Shown here piece after piece: positions 7,582 through 21,000 of a DNA stretch of 64,000 nucleotides. The notes under the pieces are model-generated. The model did no database searches, had not been told where the DNA came from, and saw nothing but the letters and a program-made list of their open reading frames with translations. The translations under genes and the position numbers were made by a program. How positions within the stretch are numbered: position 1 is the first letter of the stretch; each line of letters starts with the position of its first letter. The DNA is taken from positions 310,001-374,000 of the forward strand of contig JALCUE010000002.1 of NCBI GenBank assembly GCA_022655215.1, read 5' to 3'. The stretch comes from Atopobiaceae bacterium. Its GTDB lineage: Bacteria; Actinomycetota; Coriobacteriia; Coriobacteriales; Atopobiaceae.

Positions 7582-8708
7582 CCAGGTACGAGATCTGTTG
7601 CCTTCCGGGAGACGGCATAGGACCGGAGATCATGGCCGAGGGCAAGAAGGTCCTCGCGGCGGTGGGCGAGGCCTTCGGCGTTGCCTTCGACTGCACCGAC
7701 CACCTCATCGGCGGCTGCGCCATCGACGCGACCCGCGCCGCCGGCCGCGAGGCCACGGCCCTTCCGGACGAGACGCTCGCCGCGGCCCGCGCCTCCGACG
7801 CCGTACTGCTCGCGGCCGTGGGCGGACCCAAGTGGGACACGACGGAGCCGGGCGAGCCTCGGCCCGAGCAGGGTCTTCTCGCCATCCGCAAGCAGCTGGG
7901 CCTGCACATCAACCTGCGACCCGTGCACATCTATCCCGCGCTGGCCGCCGCGAGCCCGCTTCGCCCCGACCTTCTCGGTGGGGTGGGGATGCTCATCGTG
8001 CGTGAGCTCACCGGTGGCCTCTACTTCGGCGAGCGCGAGCGGCGCGATGGCGTGCCCGGTGCCGCCATGGACGGCGGGCCCGGCATCTACTGCTCCGACA
8101 AGTGCGAGTACACCGAGGGCGAGATCGAGCGCGTCGTCCGTTATGCCTACGACGTGGCCGCGCGTCACGACGGCGGGCGTGTGACCTCGGTGGACAAGGC
8201 CAACGTGCTGGAGTGCAGCCGCCTGTGGCGTGCCATCGCGCACCGCGTGGGGGCCGAGTACCCCTCGGTCGCCTCGAACGACATGCTGGTGGACAACTGC
8301 GCCATGCAGCTGGTGGCCAACCCCGGGCAGTTCGACGTCCTCGTGACGGAGAACACCTTCGGCGACATCCTGTCCGACGAGGCCTCCATGCTCACGGGCT
8401 CGCTCGGCATGCTGGCCAGCGCCAGCATCGGCGAGGGGACGGCGCTGTTCGAGCCGAGCCATGGCAGCGCCCCCGACATCGCCGGCAGGGGAATCGCCAA
8501 TCCTCTCGCACAGATCCTGTCCGTGGGGATGCTCCTGCGCTACGGACTCCAGATGGACGACGCGGCCGACGCCGTCGACGCGGCCGTGGAGGCCGTCCTC
8601 GACGACGGCTGGCGGACCGTCGACATCGCGGACGAGGACACCCCTGCCGACCACATCCTCGGCACCGTGGCGATGGGGGACGAGGTCGCGCGGCGGATCG
8701 GGCGGTAG
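7578..8708 (+). CDS. leuB: 3-isopropylmalate dehydrogenase
   Basis: LeuB (376 aa) oxidatively decarboxylates 3-isopropylmalate to 2-oxoisocaproate with NAD+. Visible family motifs include LPGDGIGPEIMAEG at the N-terminus, RELTGGLYFGER near the substrate site, and VDKANVLECSRLWR with the catalytic lysine. NTFGDILSDEASMLTGSLGML supplies the metal-binding aspartates, and HGSAPDIAGRGIANP contacts NAD. The length matches bacterial LeuB. The ATG overlaps the leuD TGA by four bases, so this is the last cistron of leuACDB. The downstream interval contains inverted repeats that may help end the transcript. Confidence 0.95.
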   Translation: MTRYEICCLPGDGIGPEIMAEGKKVLAAVGEAFGVAFDCTDHLIGGCAIDATRAAGREATALPDETLAAARASDAVLLAAVGGPKWDTTEPGEPRPEQGLLAIRKQLGLHINLRPVHIYPALAAASPLRPDLLGGVGMLIVRELTGGLYFGERERRDGVPGAAMDGGPGIYCSDKCEYTEGEIERVVRYAYDVAARHDGGRVTSVDKANVLECSRLWRAIAHRVGAEYPSVASNDMLVDNCAMQLVANPGQFDVLVTENTFGDILSDEASMLTGSLGMLASASIGEGTALFEPSHGSAPDIAGRGIANPLAQILSVGMLLRYGLQMDDAADAVDAAVEAVLDDGWRTVDIADEDTPADHILGTVAMGDEVARRIGR

Positions 8709-8786
8709 GCCCGCCCGCGGCGCGGCGTGTGGGGCGGACGTGGGCTCGCGTGGGCCTCGTCTCGTGGCCTGAAACGGTCTTTGGCG

Positions 8787-8849
8787 TCACTAACCGTTCG
8801 ATTCTGGTCCCAGGCGGGGATGTCGGTACCAGAATCGGGCGGTTAGTGA
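8787..8849. repeat. Dispersed intergenic repeat, inverted pair (copies 1-2)
   Basis: CACTAACCGTTCGATTCTGG (inside 8787-8810) is followed after about 14 bases by its reverse complement (8825-8849), with CGCCCG in place of CGTTCG. The pair can form a long hairpin. The same unit recurs at 8931-9029 and at 53226-53281. It lies 78 bases after leuB. Confidence 0.8.
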
Positions 8850-8930
8850 TGGTATCCGCTGCGTTTCATACGTCAGTTGCAGGGAACCGGGCTTGCTGGC
8901 TGGGGTATTATGCATTTCATGCCCGCTGAG

Positions 8931-9029
8931 TCTCACTAACCGTTCGATTCCGGTCCGGGCGGGGGGATCTGGTACCGGAATCGAACGGTTAGTGAGACTG
9001 GCGGTACCAGAATCGAACGGTTAGTGAGA
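8931..9029. repeat. Dispersed intergenic repeat, copies 3-5
   Basis: Copy 3 (8931-8956) and copy 4 (8971-8997) form an inverted repeat perfect over about 24 bp around TCTCACTAACCGTTCGATTC. Copy 5 (9003-9029) repeats copy 4 in the same orientation with a 32-bp period. The unit ends in GGTCC or GGTACC. Copies alternate between CTGG and CCGG near one end, and the paired arms 3 and 4 both carry CCGG, so the hairpin is kept intact by a compensating change. Confidence 0.8.
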
Positions 9030-9082
9030 ATGACGAGGCGGTGAAGCCGCCAGCATCCCACCATGCCCGTCCGCGCCCGCTG

Positions 9083-9111
9083 TTGACTTCCCTCGGGCGG
9101 GGGGCCATCAT
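9083..9111 (+). promoter_or_regulatory. Probable sigma-70-type promoter of Mg2+ ATPase transcript
   Basis: TTGACT (9083-9088) and CATCAT (9106-9111) are separated by 17 bases. The expected start near 9118 would give a leader of about 230 bases before the ATPase gene, containing the small ORF at 9168 and several hairpins. Confidence 0.45.
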
Positions 9112-9167
9112 CTGGTTGCCCGACAGCTGCGAGGCGGGAGCCTCGGACCAACACGGAGGTGTCATCC

Positions 9168-9251
9168 ATGAGTGCCAGTCACGGTCGACCGTACGACCAA
9201 AACCCGGCCATGGGGATGGCGACCGCCGGACAGGGCGGCGCTCGCCAGTAG
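9168..9251 (+). CDS. 27-aa upstream ORF in the Mg2+ ATPase leader
   Basis: The ORF starts at ATG 9168 after GGAGGT with 7-base spacing, one of the best ribosome-binding sites in the window, and ends at TAG 9249-9251, 99 bases before the ATPase start. The peptide begins MSASHGRPYDQNPAMGMATA and contains no membrane segment. Small leader ORFs whose translation responds to Mg2+ or proline control mgtA in enterobacteria, so a regulatory role is plausible. The sequence is unrelated to MgtL as far as I can see. It could also encode a small stable peptide. Confidence 0.5.
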   Translation: MSASHGRPYDQNPAMGMATAGQGGARQ

Positions 9252-9288
9252 CGCAGGGGCATCTCGCCCCGCACATGCGTGACCCCAC

Positions 9289-9342
9289 GGCCACCCTTCG
9301 CGATCGCGGAAGGTGGCCGAATCCTTCCCTGGGACAGGGAGG
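9289..9342 (+). promoter_or_regulatory. Structured 5' leader with SD-sequestering hairpin
   Basis: GGCCACC (9289-9295) pairs perfectly with GGTGGCC (9312-9318). Just downstream, CTTCCCT (9324-9330) pairs with AGGGAGG (9336-9342, one G-T pair) around a 5-base loop. AGGGAGG is the Shine-Dalgarno sequence of the ATPase gene, so this hairpin would hide it. A further stem, GGGGC/GCCCC (9256-9270), follows the small ORF stop codon. Confidence 0.5.
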
Positions 9343-9350
9343 TGGCGCAC

Positions 9351-12050
9351 ATGGTGCTGCGTCCGATCTCCACGGAGCGCGAGCGCGTGCGCGACGGGCT
9401 CCGTCACATGGCGACGATATCCAAGACCGACGTCCTATCCGAGCTCGGGGTCGCTCCGGGTGGTCTCACGTCCGAGCAGGTCGAGGCCTCGCGCGAGGCC
9501 CATGGCTCGAACGCGGTGAGTCATGCCAAGCGCGACCCCCTGGTGAAGCGGCTGCTCATGTCCTTCGTGGACCCCTTCACCGGGATCCTCGTGGTGCTCG
9601 CCCTGGTCTCGCTGTTCACGGATGTCATCACCGCGGCGCCGGAGGACAGGAACCCGTCGACCGCCATCATCATCCTGGCCATGGTGCTCATGAGCGGCAT
9701 CCTGCGCTTCGTCCAGGAGACGAGGAGCGGGAACGCCGCCGCGGCCCTCGCCGAGATGATCTCCACTACCTGCTGCGTGGAGCGTGCGGGCGCGGGCAAG
9801 GCCGAGATTCCCCTCGAGGACGTGGTGGTGGGTGACGTCGTGCACCTCGCCGCAGGCGACATGGTGCCCGCGGACCTGCGCGTCGTCGAGGCGAAGGACC
9901 TCTTCGTGAGCCAGTCCTCGCTCACGGGCGAGTCGGCTCCGCAGGAGAAGGTCTCCGAGCTCACGACCGCGGCTGACGGATCCCTCACGGACATGGACGA
10001 CCTGGCGTTCCTCGGGAGCACCGTGGTCTCGGGCGGCGCGGCCGGCATCGTGGTGGCCACCGGCACCGACACCATGTTCGGCGAGATGACCGGCATGCTC
10101 GAGGCCCGCCCGCAGAAGACGAGCTTCGACAAGGGCGTCGAGTCCGTCTCATGGCTGCTCATCCGCTTCATGCTCGTGATGGCCCCCGTGGTGCTCTTCA
10201 TCAATGGCTTCACCAAGGGAGACTGGCTGTCCGCCACGCTGTTCGCCCTCTCCGTCGCCGTGGGCCTCACGCCCGAGATGCTGCCCATGCTGGTCACCAC
10301 ATGCCTGGCCAAGGGGGCCGTCGACCTCAGCCACGACCAGGTCATCGTGAAGAAGCTCGATGCCATCCAGAACCTGGGCTCGATCGACGTCCTGTGCACC
10401 GACAAGACCGGCACCCTCACCGAGGACCGCGTGGTCCTCGAGCGCCATCTCGACGTGGAGGGCCACGAGGACGCCCGCGTGCTGCGCTACGCCTTCCTCA
10501 ACAGCTTCTTCGAGACCGGCCTCAGGAACCTCATAGACTCCGCCATCATCAAGCGCGCCCAGGAGGAGAGCGACTCCGGTGACTGCGCGCCCACGGCCGA
10601 TGACCTCGTCGACACCTACGTCCGCGTGGACGAGCTGCCCTTCGACTTCGACCGCCGCCGCGTGAGCGTGATCGTCTCCGATGGCGCGGGCGTCACGCGC
10701 ATGATCACGAAGGGCGCCGTGGAGGAGATGCTCGCCATCTGCTCGAAGGTGGAGTACGACGGCCGGACCCAGCCGCTCACCGCGGACCTCTCCGAGCGGG
10801 TGATGGCGCGCGCCGCCGACATGGCCGAGGACGGCATGCGCGTGCTCGCGGTCGCCAAGAGGAACGACCCCAAGCCCGCAGGCGAGCTCACCGTGGCGGA
10901 CGAGTGCGACATGACCCTCATCGGCTACCTGGCATTCCTCGACCCGCCCAAGGCCAGCTCGAAGGCCGCCATAGCCGCGCTCGCCGATCACGGCGTCGCC
11001 ACCAAGGTGCTCACCGGCGACTCCGACCGCGTGACCACGCACGTCTGCCGCTCCATCGGGATCCCCGTGGACGGGGTCCTGCTCGGCGCGGACGTCGAGC
11101 GCATGGACGACGACGAGCTCTCCCGGCGCGTGGCCGAGACCACCGTGTTCGCCAAGCTCTCGCCCGACCAGAAGGCCCGCGTGGTGCACACGCTGCGCGA
11201 GCAGGGTCACTCCGTCGGCTACATGGGCGACGGCGTGAACGACGCGGCCGCCATGCGCGAGTCGGACTGCGGCATCTCCGTGGACTCCGCGGTGGACGTG
11301 GCCAAGGAGACGGCCGACATCATCCTGCTGGAGAAGGACCTCATGGTGCTGGAGCGCGGCATCGTGGAGGGTCGGCGCACCTACGCCAACATGATCAAGT
11401 ACATCAAGATGACGGCCAGCTCCAACTTCGGCAACATCTTCTCCGTGCTCATCGCGAGCGCGTTCCTGCCGTTCCTGCCCATGGCCGCCGTGCACCTGCT
11501 GCTTTTGAACCTCATCTATGACGTGAGCTGCGCGGCCATCCCCTGGGACAACGTGGACGAGGAGTACCTCGAGCGTCCGCGCACCTGGGACGTCTCGTCC
11601 ATCGGCCGCTTCATGGTCTGGATGGGGCCCACCAGCTCGGTGTTCGACATCGTGACGTACCTGGTCATGTTCTTCGTCATCTGCCCGGCGGTGTGCGGCG
11701 GCGCGTGGTCGACCCTCACGGACCCGGCCGCCCAGACCCTGTTCGTGGCCACGTTCCAGGCCGGCTGGTTCGTCGAGAGCATGTGGACGCAGACGCTTGT
11801 GGTGCACATGATCCGCACGCCCAAGATCCCGTTCCTGCAGAGCCACGCGTCGGCGCCGCTGTGCGTCTTGGGCGCCTGCGGCATCGCCCTGGCCACGCTC
11901 ATCCCGTTCACGCCGATCGGCGCCGCCCTCGACCTCGCGCCGCTGCCGGTGTCCTACTTCGGGTACCTGCTGGCCATCGTGTGCGGATACATGCTGCTGG
12001 CCACCGCGGTGAAGACCATCTACGTGAGGAGGTTCGGCGAGCTGCTGTGA
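9351..12050 (+). CDS. Mg2+-transporting P-type ATPase (MgtA/MgtB type), copy 1
   Basis: The 899-aa membrane protein imports Mg2+ with ATP hydrolysis (P-type class IIIB). In order it shows an N-terminal cation-ATPase domain, TM1-2 ([14 protein letters not shown] region), the actuator loop with LTGES, and the phosphorylation motif CTDKTGTL with acceptor about D351. The nucleotide-binding domain carries KGAVEEML, and the hinge motif is [15 protein letters not shown]. Six C-terminal transmembrane helices include [17 protein letters not shown]. Length equals the family norm (about 900). ATG 9351 is chosen for AGGGAGG upstream; an in-frame alternative at 9279 lacks a site. A second paralogue follows after 124 bases. 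Expression is probably controlled through the 230-base leader. Confidence 0.93.
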   Translation: MVLRPISTERERVRDGLRHMATISKTDVLSELGVAPGGLTSEQVEASREAHGSNAVSHAKRDPLVKRLLMSFVDPFTGILVVLALVSLFTDVITAAPEDRNPSTAIIILAMVLMSGILRFVQETRSGNAAAALAEMISTTCCVERAGAGKAEIPLEDVVVGDVVHLAAGDMVPADLRVVEAKDLFVSQSSLTGESAPQEKVSELTTAADGSLTDMDDLAFLGSTVVSGGAAGIVVATGTDTMFGEMTGMLEARPQKTSFDKGVESVSWLLIRFMLVMAPVVLFINGFTKGDWLSATLFALSVAVGLTPEMLPMLVTTCLAKGAVDLSHDQVIVKKLDAIQNLGSIDVLCTDKTGTLTEDRVVLERHLDVEGHEDARVLRYAFLNSFFETGLRNLIDSAIIKRAQEESDSGDCAPTADDLVDTYVRVDELPFDFDRRRVSVIVSDGAGVTRMITKGAVEEMLAICSKVEYDGRTQPLTADLSERVMARAADMAEDGMRVLAVAKRNDPKPAGELTVADECDMTLIGYLAFLDPPKASSKAAIAALADHGVATKVLTGDSDRVTTHVCRSIGIPVDGVLLGADVERMDDDELSRRVAETTVFAKLSPDQKARVVHTLREQGHSVGYMGDGVNDAAAMRESDCGISVDSAVDVAKETADIILLEKDLMVLERGIVEGRRTYANMIKYIKMTASSNFGNIFSVLIASAFLPFLPMAAVHLLLLNLIYDVSCAAIPWDNVDEEYLERPRTWDVSSIGRFMVWMGPTSSVFDIVTYLVMFFVICPAVCGGAWSTLTDPAAQTLFVATFQAGWFVESMWTQTLVVHMIRTPKIPFLQSHASAPLCVLGACGIALATLIPFTPIGAALDLAPLPVSYFGYLLAIVCGYMLLATAVKTIYVRRFGELL

Positions 12051-12174
12051 CGCTCCGGCCCGCCTCCGTCGCCTCGGCCCTGCGCCTCGGCCCGTCTCCG
12101 TCATCCTGACCTGACATGTCTCTCTCGGACGGAAATGGTTACAAGGTGCATGTAGGCAAATCGCGTCGGAGAAG

Positions 12175-15004
<2,830 letters not shown>

Positions 15005-15030
<26 letters not shown>

Positions 15031-18000
15031 ACGTCGCGATCGACCCGATGAGGCAGGCGACTCCCAACGCCATCGCGACGAGCGTGGTCGTGTCGTCCGC
15101 GTCGCCCGTCTGGGGCACGACGGCCGCGGCCTCCCCCGAACCGTCAGCGCCCTGATCGGAGCCAGGTGCAGGGCTCGGGCTCGGCTCCGGTGTGGGCGTG
15201 GGGGTCGGCGTGGGGTCGGGTCCGGGCGCGGGAGGCTCCGGCGAGCTCACCGTGAGCGTCGCGGGGTCGCTCGTGGTCGTCACGGGACCGTGGGAGTCCG
15301 TCACCACGCAGCGGTACATCCATCCGTCCATGTCCTGCGTCACCGCGTCGAGGGTGAGGGTGCTCGCGGTCGCGCCGGCGACGTCGGTCCACGTGGTGCC
15401 GCCGTCCTCCGAGACCTGCCATGCGAAGGTGACCTCACCTATCCCCTGGCTCACCTCGACCGAGAAGGAGGCGTCGGCGCCCGCCTCGACCGTCTGGTCG
15501 GAGGGCGGCCGGACCACGGGTGCGACGGGCGTCAGCGCGAAGGTGGCATCGATGCTCGTGGGCGCGACGATGGTCTTCGTGGTGTAGCCGTCCAGCGCGT
15601 CCACCGTCCCCCGCTCGGGATCGTTCGAGTCCGAGAAGACCGTGAGCGAGCTGTCGTCCGCTGGGGTCGCGACCACGGTGTGGGTCGACCCGCCCATGAC
15701 GATGGCGTGATCGGTGCCGAGGCACTCGTCGTCGTCCAACGTGACGGAGCCCGTGCCACCATCCTCCGTGACCGTGACGGTCACGGTGAAGAACGGCAGG
15801 GAGGCCGAACCGGTGGGGTCCTTGGGACCGACCTGCAGGGTCCTGCCCGTGGAGACGCCGTCGTGCATGACGGTCCACGTCCCCTTCACGAGGCCGTCGC
15901 AGGCATACGTGCCGCCGGTCGTCTCGTCCAGAGGGACCGTCGTGGTCCCATCCGTAAGGGACAGGGCGAGACCCTGCCCGCCCCAGGCGTCACCGTCGAG
16001 CGTGACGTGGACCTCGGCGGCATAGGTCACGTCGACATAGGCGTTCGCGGACGCGCTCTCCGCCCCTCCCTGATCGGTCACCAGCACCGAGTAGGTGCCG
16101 CTCTCCTCGGGCGAGACGCTCAGCCGGGCCGCCGTGCCGATGACCTCGCCGTCACGCGTCCATACATAGGAGAAGGGCCCGATGCCACCTGAAGGCGTTG
16201 CCGTGAGGGTGACCTCGTCGCCGTGGGCCACGGTCGTGCTCGAGGGGCTGATGGACACGCCGAGGTGATCGTTCACGGTCACCTGGACCATTGCCTCGGC
16301 GGTGGCGTGCGCGGAGTCGGTGGCCACGAGCCTGAAGCCGGTCGTCTCGGTGAGGGCGGCGGTCGTGTAGGTGGCGGAGGTCGCGCCGGGGATCGCCTCC
16401 CAGACGGGCGAGGCGGACGTTCCCGTGTTCAGGTACCACTGGAAGGTCTTCTCGCCGGTGCCGCCCGTCGTCGTCGCCGTGAGGGTGGTGCCGTTGCCGG
16501 TCACGACCGTGGTGGCGCCCGACACGCTCACCCCAAGGGCATCATTCACCTTGACGGTAGCCGTGGCGTAGCCCACCGAGGTGCCATCAGGGTTCCAACT
16601 GTCCGTGACGCGGCAGCGGTAGGCCGTGTCGCCCGCCTGGTCGGTGGGGACCAGGAAGGAGGCATCCGTCGCCCCGTCGACGTTGGTCCAGGCGGTGCCG
16701 GTGTTGACCTGCCACTGGTAGGACAGGGTCCCGACGGGCTCGTATCCCGCCCGCTTCGTCGCGACGAGGGTCGCGTCGGCCCCCACGGTGGTCTCCACGT
16801 CGGATGCTGCCATGAGCGGCACGGACGGGACGGCCTCGAAGGTGACCGCGAGGGTGCGGGCCGCGTCCATCGTGATGGAGTATCCCGCCTTCGCCTGCGC
16901 GGCGGTGATCGAGGTGTCGGCGCTGTCGGAGTACGCGCCCACGCGGCTCCCCTCGGAGGGACTCGCGCTCATGTGCCAGCTGGTGCCCTTGGCGAGGTGG
17001 CACGTCTCGGAATGGGCGACGCCGGCGTCTGCCGCCTTCGCGACGTCGAGCGTCCCGCCGTACGCGGCCGTGGGCCGGGAAGACACGGTGATGGTCAGCG
17101 TGAGGTACTCGACGGTGGCCGCGTTGCCGCCCGCGGCGGAGACCACGAGGGTGCCCACCTTGCCGTCGTCGTCGAACAGGTCATAGGTGCCTTCGGAGAG
17201 GGCCGCCGTGAACCTCGAGCCCTCCTGGGTGAGGTCGTGGGCGTCGCCCCGGGCGTCGTGGGCGGAGAGGTGCTTGTCGCAGTCCGTCCAATCCTGCCCG
17301 TCGAGCGTGACGTTGGCCGTCGCCTTCTGGAGCACCTCCACCGTGGTCGCGTCGGACGTGGCCGAGATGCCGTTCTCGTCGGTGGCGACGACGCGCAGGG
17401 AGCACGTCTTCAGGGGAGCGACGTCGAGCGTCGCGTCCGTGACGCCGTCGATGACAGTCCAGATAGGCTCGTCGGCGGTGCCGGTGTTGGCCTGCCACTG
17501 GTAGGTCTTGGTGCCCGTTCCCCCCGCGGTGGTAGCGGTGAGCTCGACGTGGTCCCCGCTCGTCACGGTCGCCGACGTGGGGGACACCGTGACGGAGAGG
17601 GCTGGCGCGAAGACCGCCCTGAACGTGGCGGTGACGTACTCGCCGCTCTGCTTGGCGATCGCGTCGATCTGGTCCGTCGTGAGGGTGGCGTCGGTGCTTT
17701 CGAAGGTGGTGTCGTCACACGTCCAACGTATGAAGTCGTAGCCCTCGTCCGCGGTGGCCACGCTGGCGATCGAGTGGCCAGTGAGGGGCTTCAGGGCCTC
17801 GGCCGTCGGAGAGCACGAACCCCCGTGTCCTGCGATGAAGAGGATGACGGCGTCACGCTTGACGGTGATGGCCTGTTCGGTGGAGAGGCCATCGATCCCG
17901 GAGAGCTCGATCGTGAATGACGTGTCCTCAGGCGCCAGGAGTTCCGTCACGGACGGGGAGAGGACGAAGCGCGTCTTCGCGTCGGCGTAGGAGACGTCCT

Positions 18001-21000
18001 CCGTCTCGCCGTTGTCGTAGGTGACCTTGACCACGAGGCCGGTGGGGTCGAGGCGCTCGTTCGACTCATAGACGGTCTTGTTCGGGGCGGTCTCGACCTC
18101 GATCGCGATGGGGGTGCGCTCCGCCCAGACGGCATAGAGTCTGACGACGTCGCCGTCAGTGGCGGACAGGTCGCTCACGGTCTCCTGGTCGGCATGGGCG
18201 ACGCCACCGCCCGGGGTGGTGGCCCATCCCACGAAGCGGTACTTTGCCTTGGTGAAGGCGTTGGGCGTGAGGCTCGCGCTCTCGCCGAAGGACAGCGTCT
18301 GGACGGCCATGGAGCCGGTGCCGCCGTTGGCGTTGAAGGAGATGGAGTACGAGTTGGTCCTCCAGGTGGCGTCGAGCTTGATCGAGGGCGTCTCCATCCC
18401 GCCCACGAGCGTCGAGTAGCGCGAGTTGGACGTGACGGGGTCCGACCCGTAGGTCCAGCCCGTGAAGGTGTGGCCCTCCCACGTCGGGTTGGTGGAGGGG
18501 ACGAGCTGCGTCGAGTTCCAGCCCACGCCCGTCTTGTCGGGGACGGCGCTGCCGCCGTGCGAGTCATAGCTCACGGAGTAGTCCGTCCTGTCCACGTAGT
18601 TCGCGACGAGGGTGATGTGGCTGCCCGTCTCGTCGGTGGTGGCCAGGTCGCCGTAGGCGGTGGAGGCGTCCACCGTGGTGCGGCCGCAGGTCCAGTGGTC
18701 GAACGTGTATCCGGCCTTGGTCGGGACCACGGGCGAGGCGAGCGAGGAGTCGTCCCACGAGACGTTCGTCCTGTCGGCGACAGCGCTGCCGCCGGCCGTC
18801 TCGTACCTCACGGTGTAGCCGCCCTTGGGCGTCCATGTGGCGGTGAGGGTGATCGACGTGGTCGCGTCATCGCCGGCGAGGGCGCCGTAGGTGTCGGTGG
18901 AGGAGACGGCCGTCCCGCCGTGGGTCCATCCGGCGAACGTGTATCCCGTCCGTGTGACGGTCGCCTTGTCGGTGAGGCCTGCGCTCGTCCACGAGAGGTT
19001 CGTGACCTGCATGGGGTCGGCCGTGCCGCCCGCCGCGTCGAAGACGACCGTGTAGCCGCCCTTCGTGGTCCAGCGTGCGACCAACGTGACGGAGGCGACG
19101 GAGTCATCGGAGGCCAGGGACGAGTAGGCGGTCGTGGACGTCACCTTGGTGTCGGTCCCGGACAGGTACCAGCCGGCGAACGTGTGGCCGCTCCTCGTGG
19201 GGTCATCGGCGGGGGTCAGACCCGTCGCCTTCCACGTGCAGCCGAGGTCGGCGATGGTGGACCCGTTGCCAGGGACGTACTTGACCGCATAGGCCTTGGT
19301 CGTCCAGATGGCGTGGAGCGTGAGCTCGTCCGCGTCGGTGAGGGTCGAGTAGACCGTGCTCTGGTCCACGGCGGTGCCCTGACCGTCGGCCTGCGTGTTC
19401 CAGCCAACGAACGTGCTGCCTGCAAGCGTGGGTGCCGTGGCGGGGATGAGGCCCGCGTCCGATGCGGCGACGCCGGTCTTGTCGGCGACGGAGCTGCCGC
19501 CTTGGGTGTCGTAGTGGACGGTGTGGTCGCTCGTGGCCGTCCATGTCGCCGTGAGGGTGATCGATGTCGTGGCGTCATCGGTGGCGAGCGCGGAGTAGGC
19601 GACGCTCCCGTCGACGGGGTCGCCGTTGGCGTCCACCCATCCGGTGAAGGCGTGCTGGGCCCTGGTGGGGTTGGTCGCGGGGAGCAGGCCCGTCTGCGTC
19701 CATGAGACGTCTTCCAGGTCCGCCACGGTGGAGCCGCCGTCCGTGTCATAGGTCACGGTGTAGCCGCCTTTGGCGGCCCATACGGCCGTGAGGGTGATCG
19801 ATGCCGTGGCGTCGTCGCCGGCGAGGTCGCCATAGGTGGCGGCGGCGGTGACGGTCGTCCCGTCATGGGTCCATCCCACGAGGTCATAGCCCGTGCGGGT
19901 GGGCTTGGTGGCAGGCAGCACCGTGTCCGTCCACTTGACGGTCGCGTCGTCGACCTGCGTCCCTCCGGCCGCGTCGTAGGCGACCGTGTAGCCGCCCTTC
20001 TCGGTCCACCAGGCATAGATGGTCGAGTTCGAGGTGAGGTTGCAGCGTGACGTGGGGGTCACCTGCCAGAACCCGTCCCTGGACGTCGACCAGCCGCGGA
20101 AGGTGTAGCCGGTCCTGGTCGGAGAGGGGAGCTCGCCGTACGCGGAGTGATAGGTGACCTCCTTGGACGTGACGTCCTTTCCCGAGGTCGCTCCCTGGTA
20201 GTCGAACGTCACCGTGTAGGTGGCGCACTTCCACTGGGCGTAGAGGGTGACGTCGGAGCTCACCTCGAAGGTCTGGCCGGCCTGGTACGCCGTGCCCGAC
20301 CCGTCGGCGGCGGTGTTCCATCCCGTGAAGGCGTATCCGGACCGCGCGAGGTTGTCGGGCTTGACGCTCACCGTCGCGGTCGCGCCCGAGGCGTACTCCC
20401 TGGTGGTGGGGACCACGCCCGAGGTCGAGTCGTTTCCGTCGTACTTGACCTGGTAGAAGTCGCCCAACGCGGCGTTCACCACGTCGCCGTCCGAGGAGAC
20501 CTCGAACGTCTCGGCGGCGCTCAGGCCGTTCGGGGAGGGGGTGACCGTCGAGCAGACCTTGCCGGGGACGGAGGTGATGGGGTCGATGTTGAACCGGACG
20601 CTCGAGGAGGAGTCCGTCGTCATCGTGAGCGACACCGTGTCCTCGCGGACTGCGGGGAAGTCGTAACGGCCGTCCTCGTCCGTGGTGGTTGAGTAGGTCT
20701 TGCCATGGCTGTCCTTGAGCACCACGGTGACGCCGGAGACGGGCTCGTCACCGTCATCCTGCATCCCGTTGGTGTCGTGGTCGTGGAAGGCCGTGCCGCT
20801 CACGGTGCCCCCCGCCGTCTCGGAGGCGACGTACTCGCCGTAGAGGGACTTGTCGCTCTCCACGTCGCTCGTCTTGTAGTAGTAGGCGTCGCGCCAGATG
20901 TTGAGCTTGCCGAGGTCCGCCACGGTCCCCTCTGTCACGAAGGAGAGGTCGAGCTGCTTGCTGGAGTTCCCCTCGAACGTGCCGACGTAGGTGACCAGGA

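Noticed and set aside
8931-9029. Possible CRISPR-like array
   Set aside because: Units are in mixed orientation and are separated by only about 5-14 bases, too short for spacers. No cas genes are present.
9118-9350. M-box (ykoK) Mg2+ riboswitch before the first Mg2+ ATPase gene
   Set aside because: The conserved M-box blocks could not be matched. Visible signals are a small ORF and simple hairpins instead.
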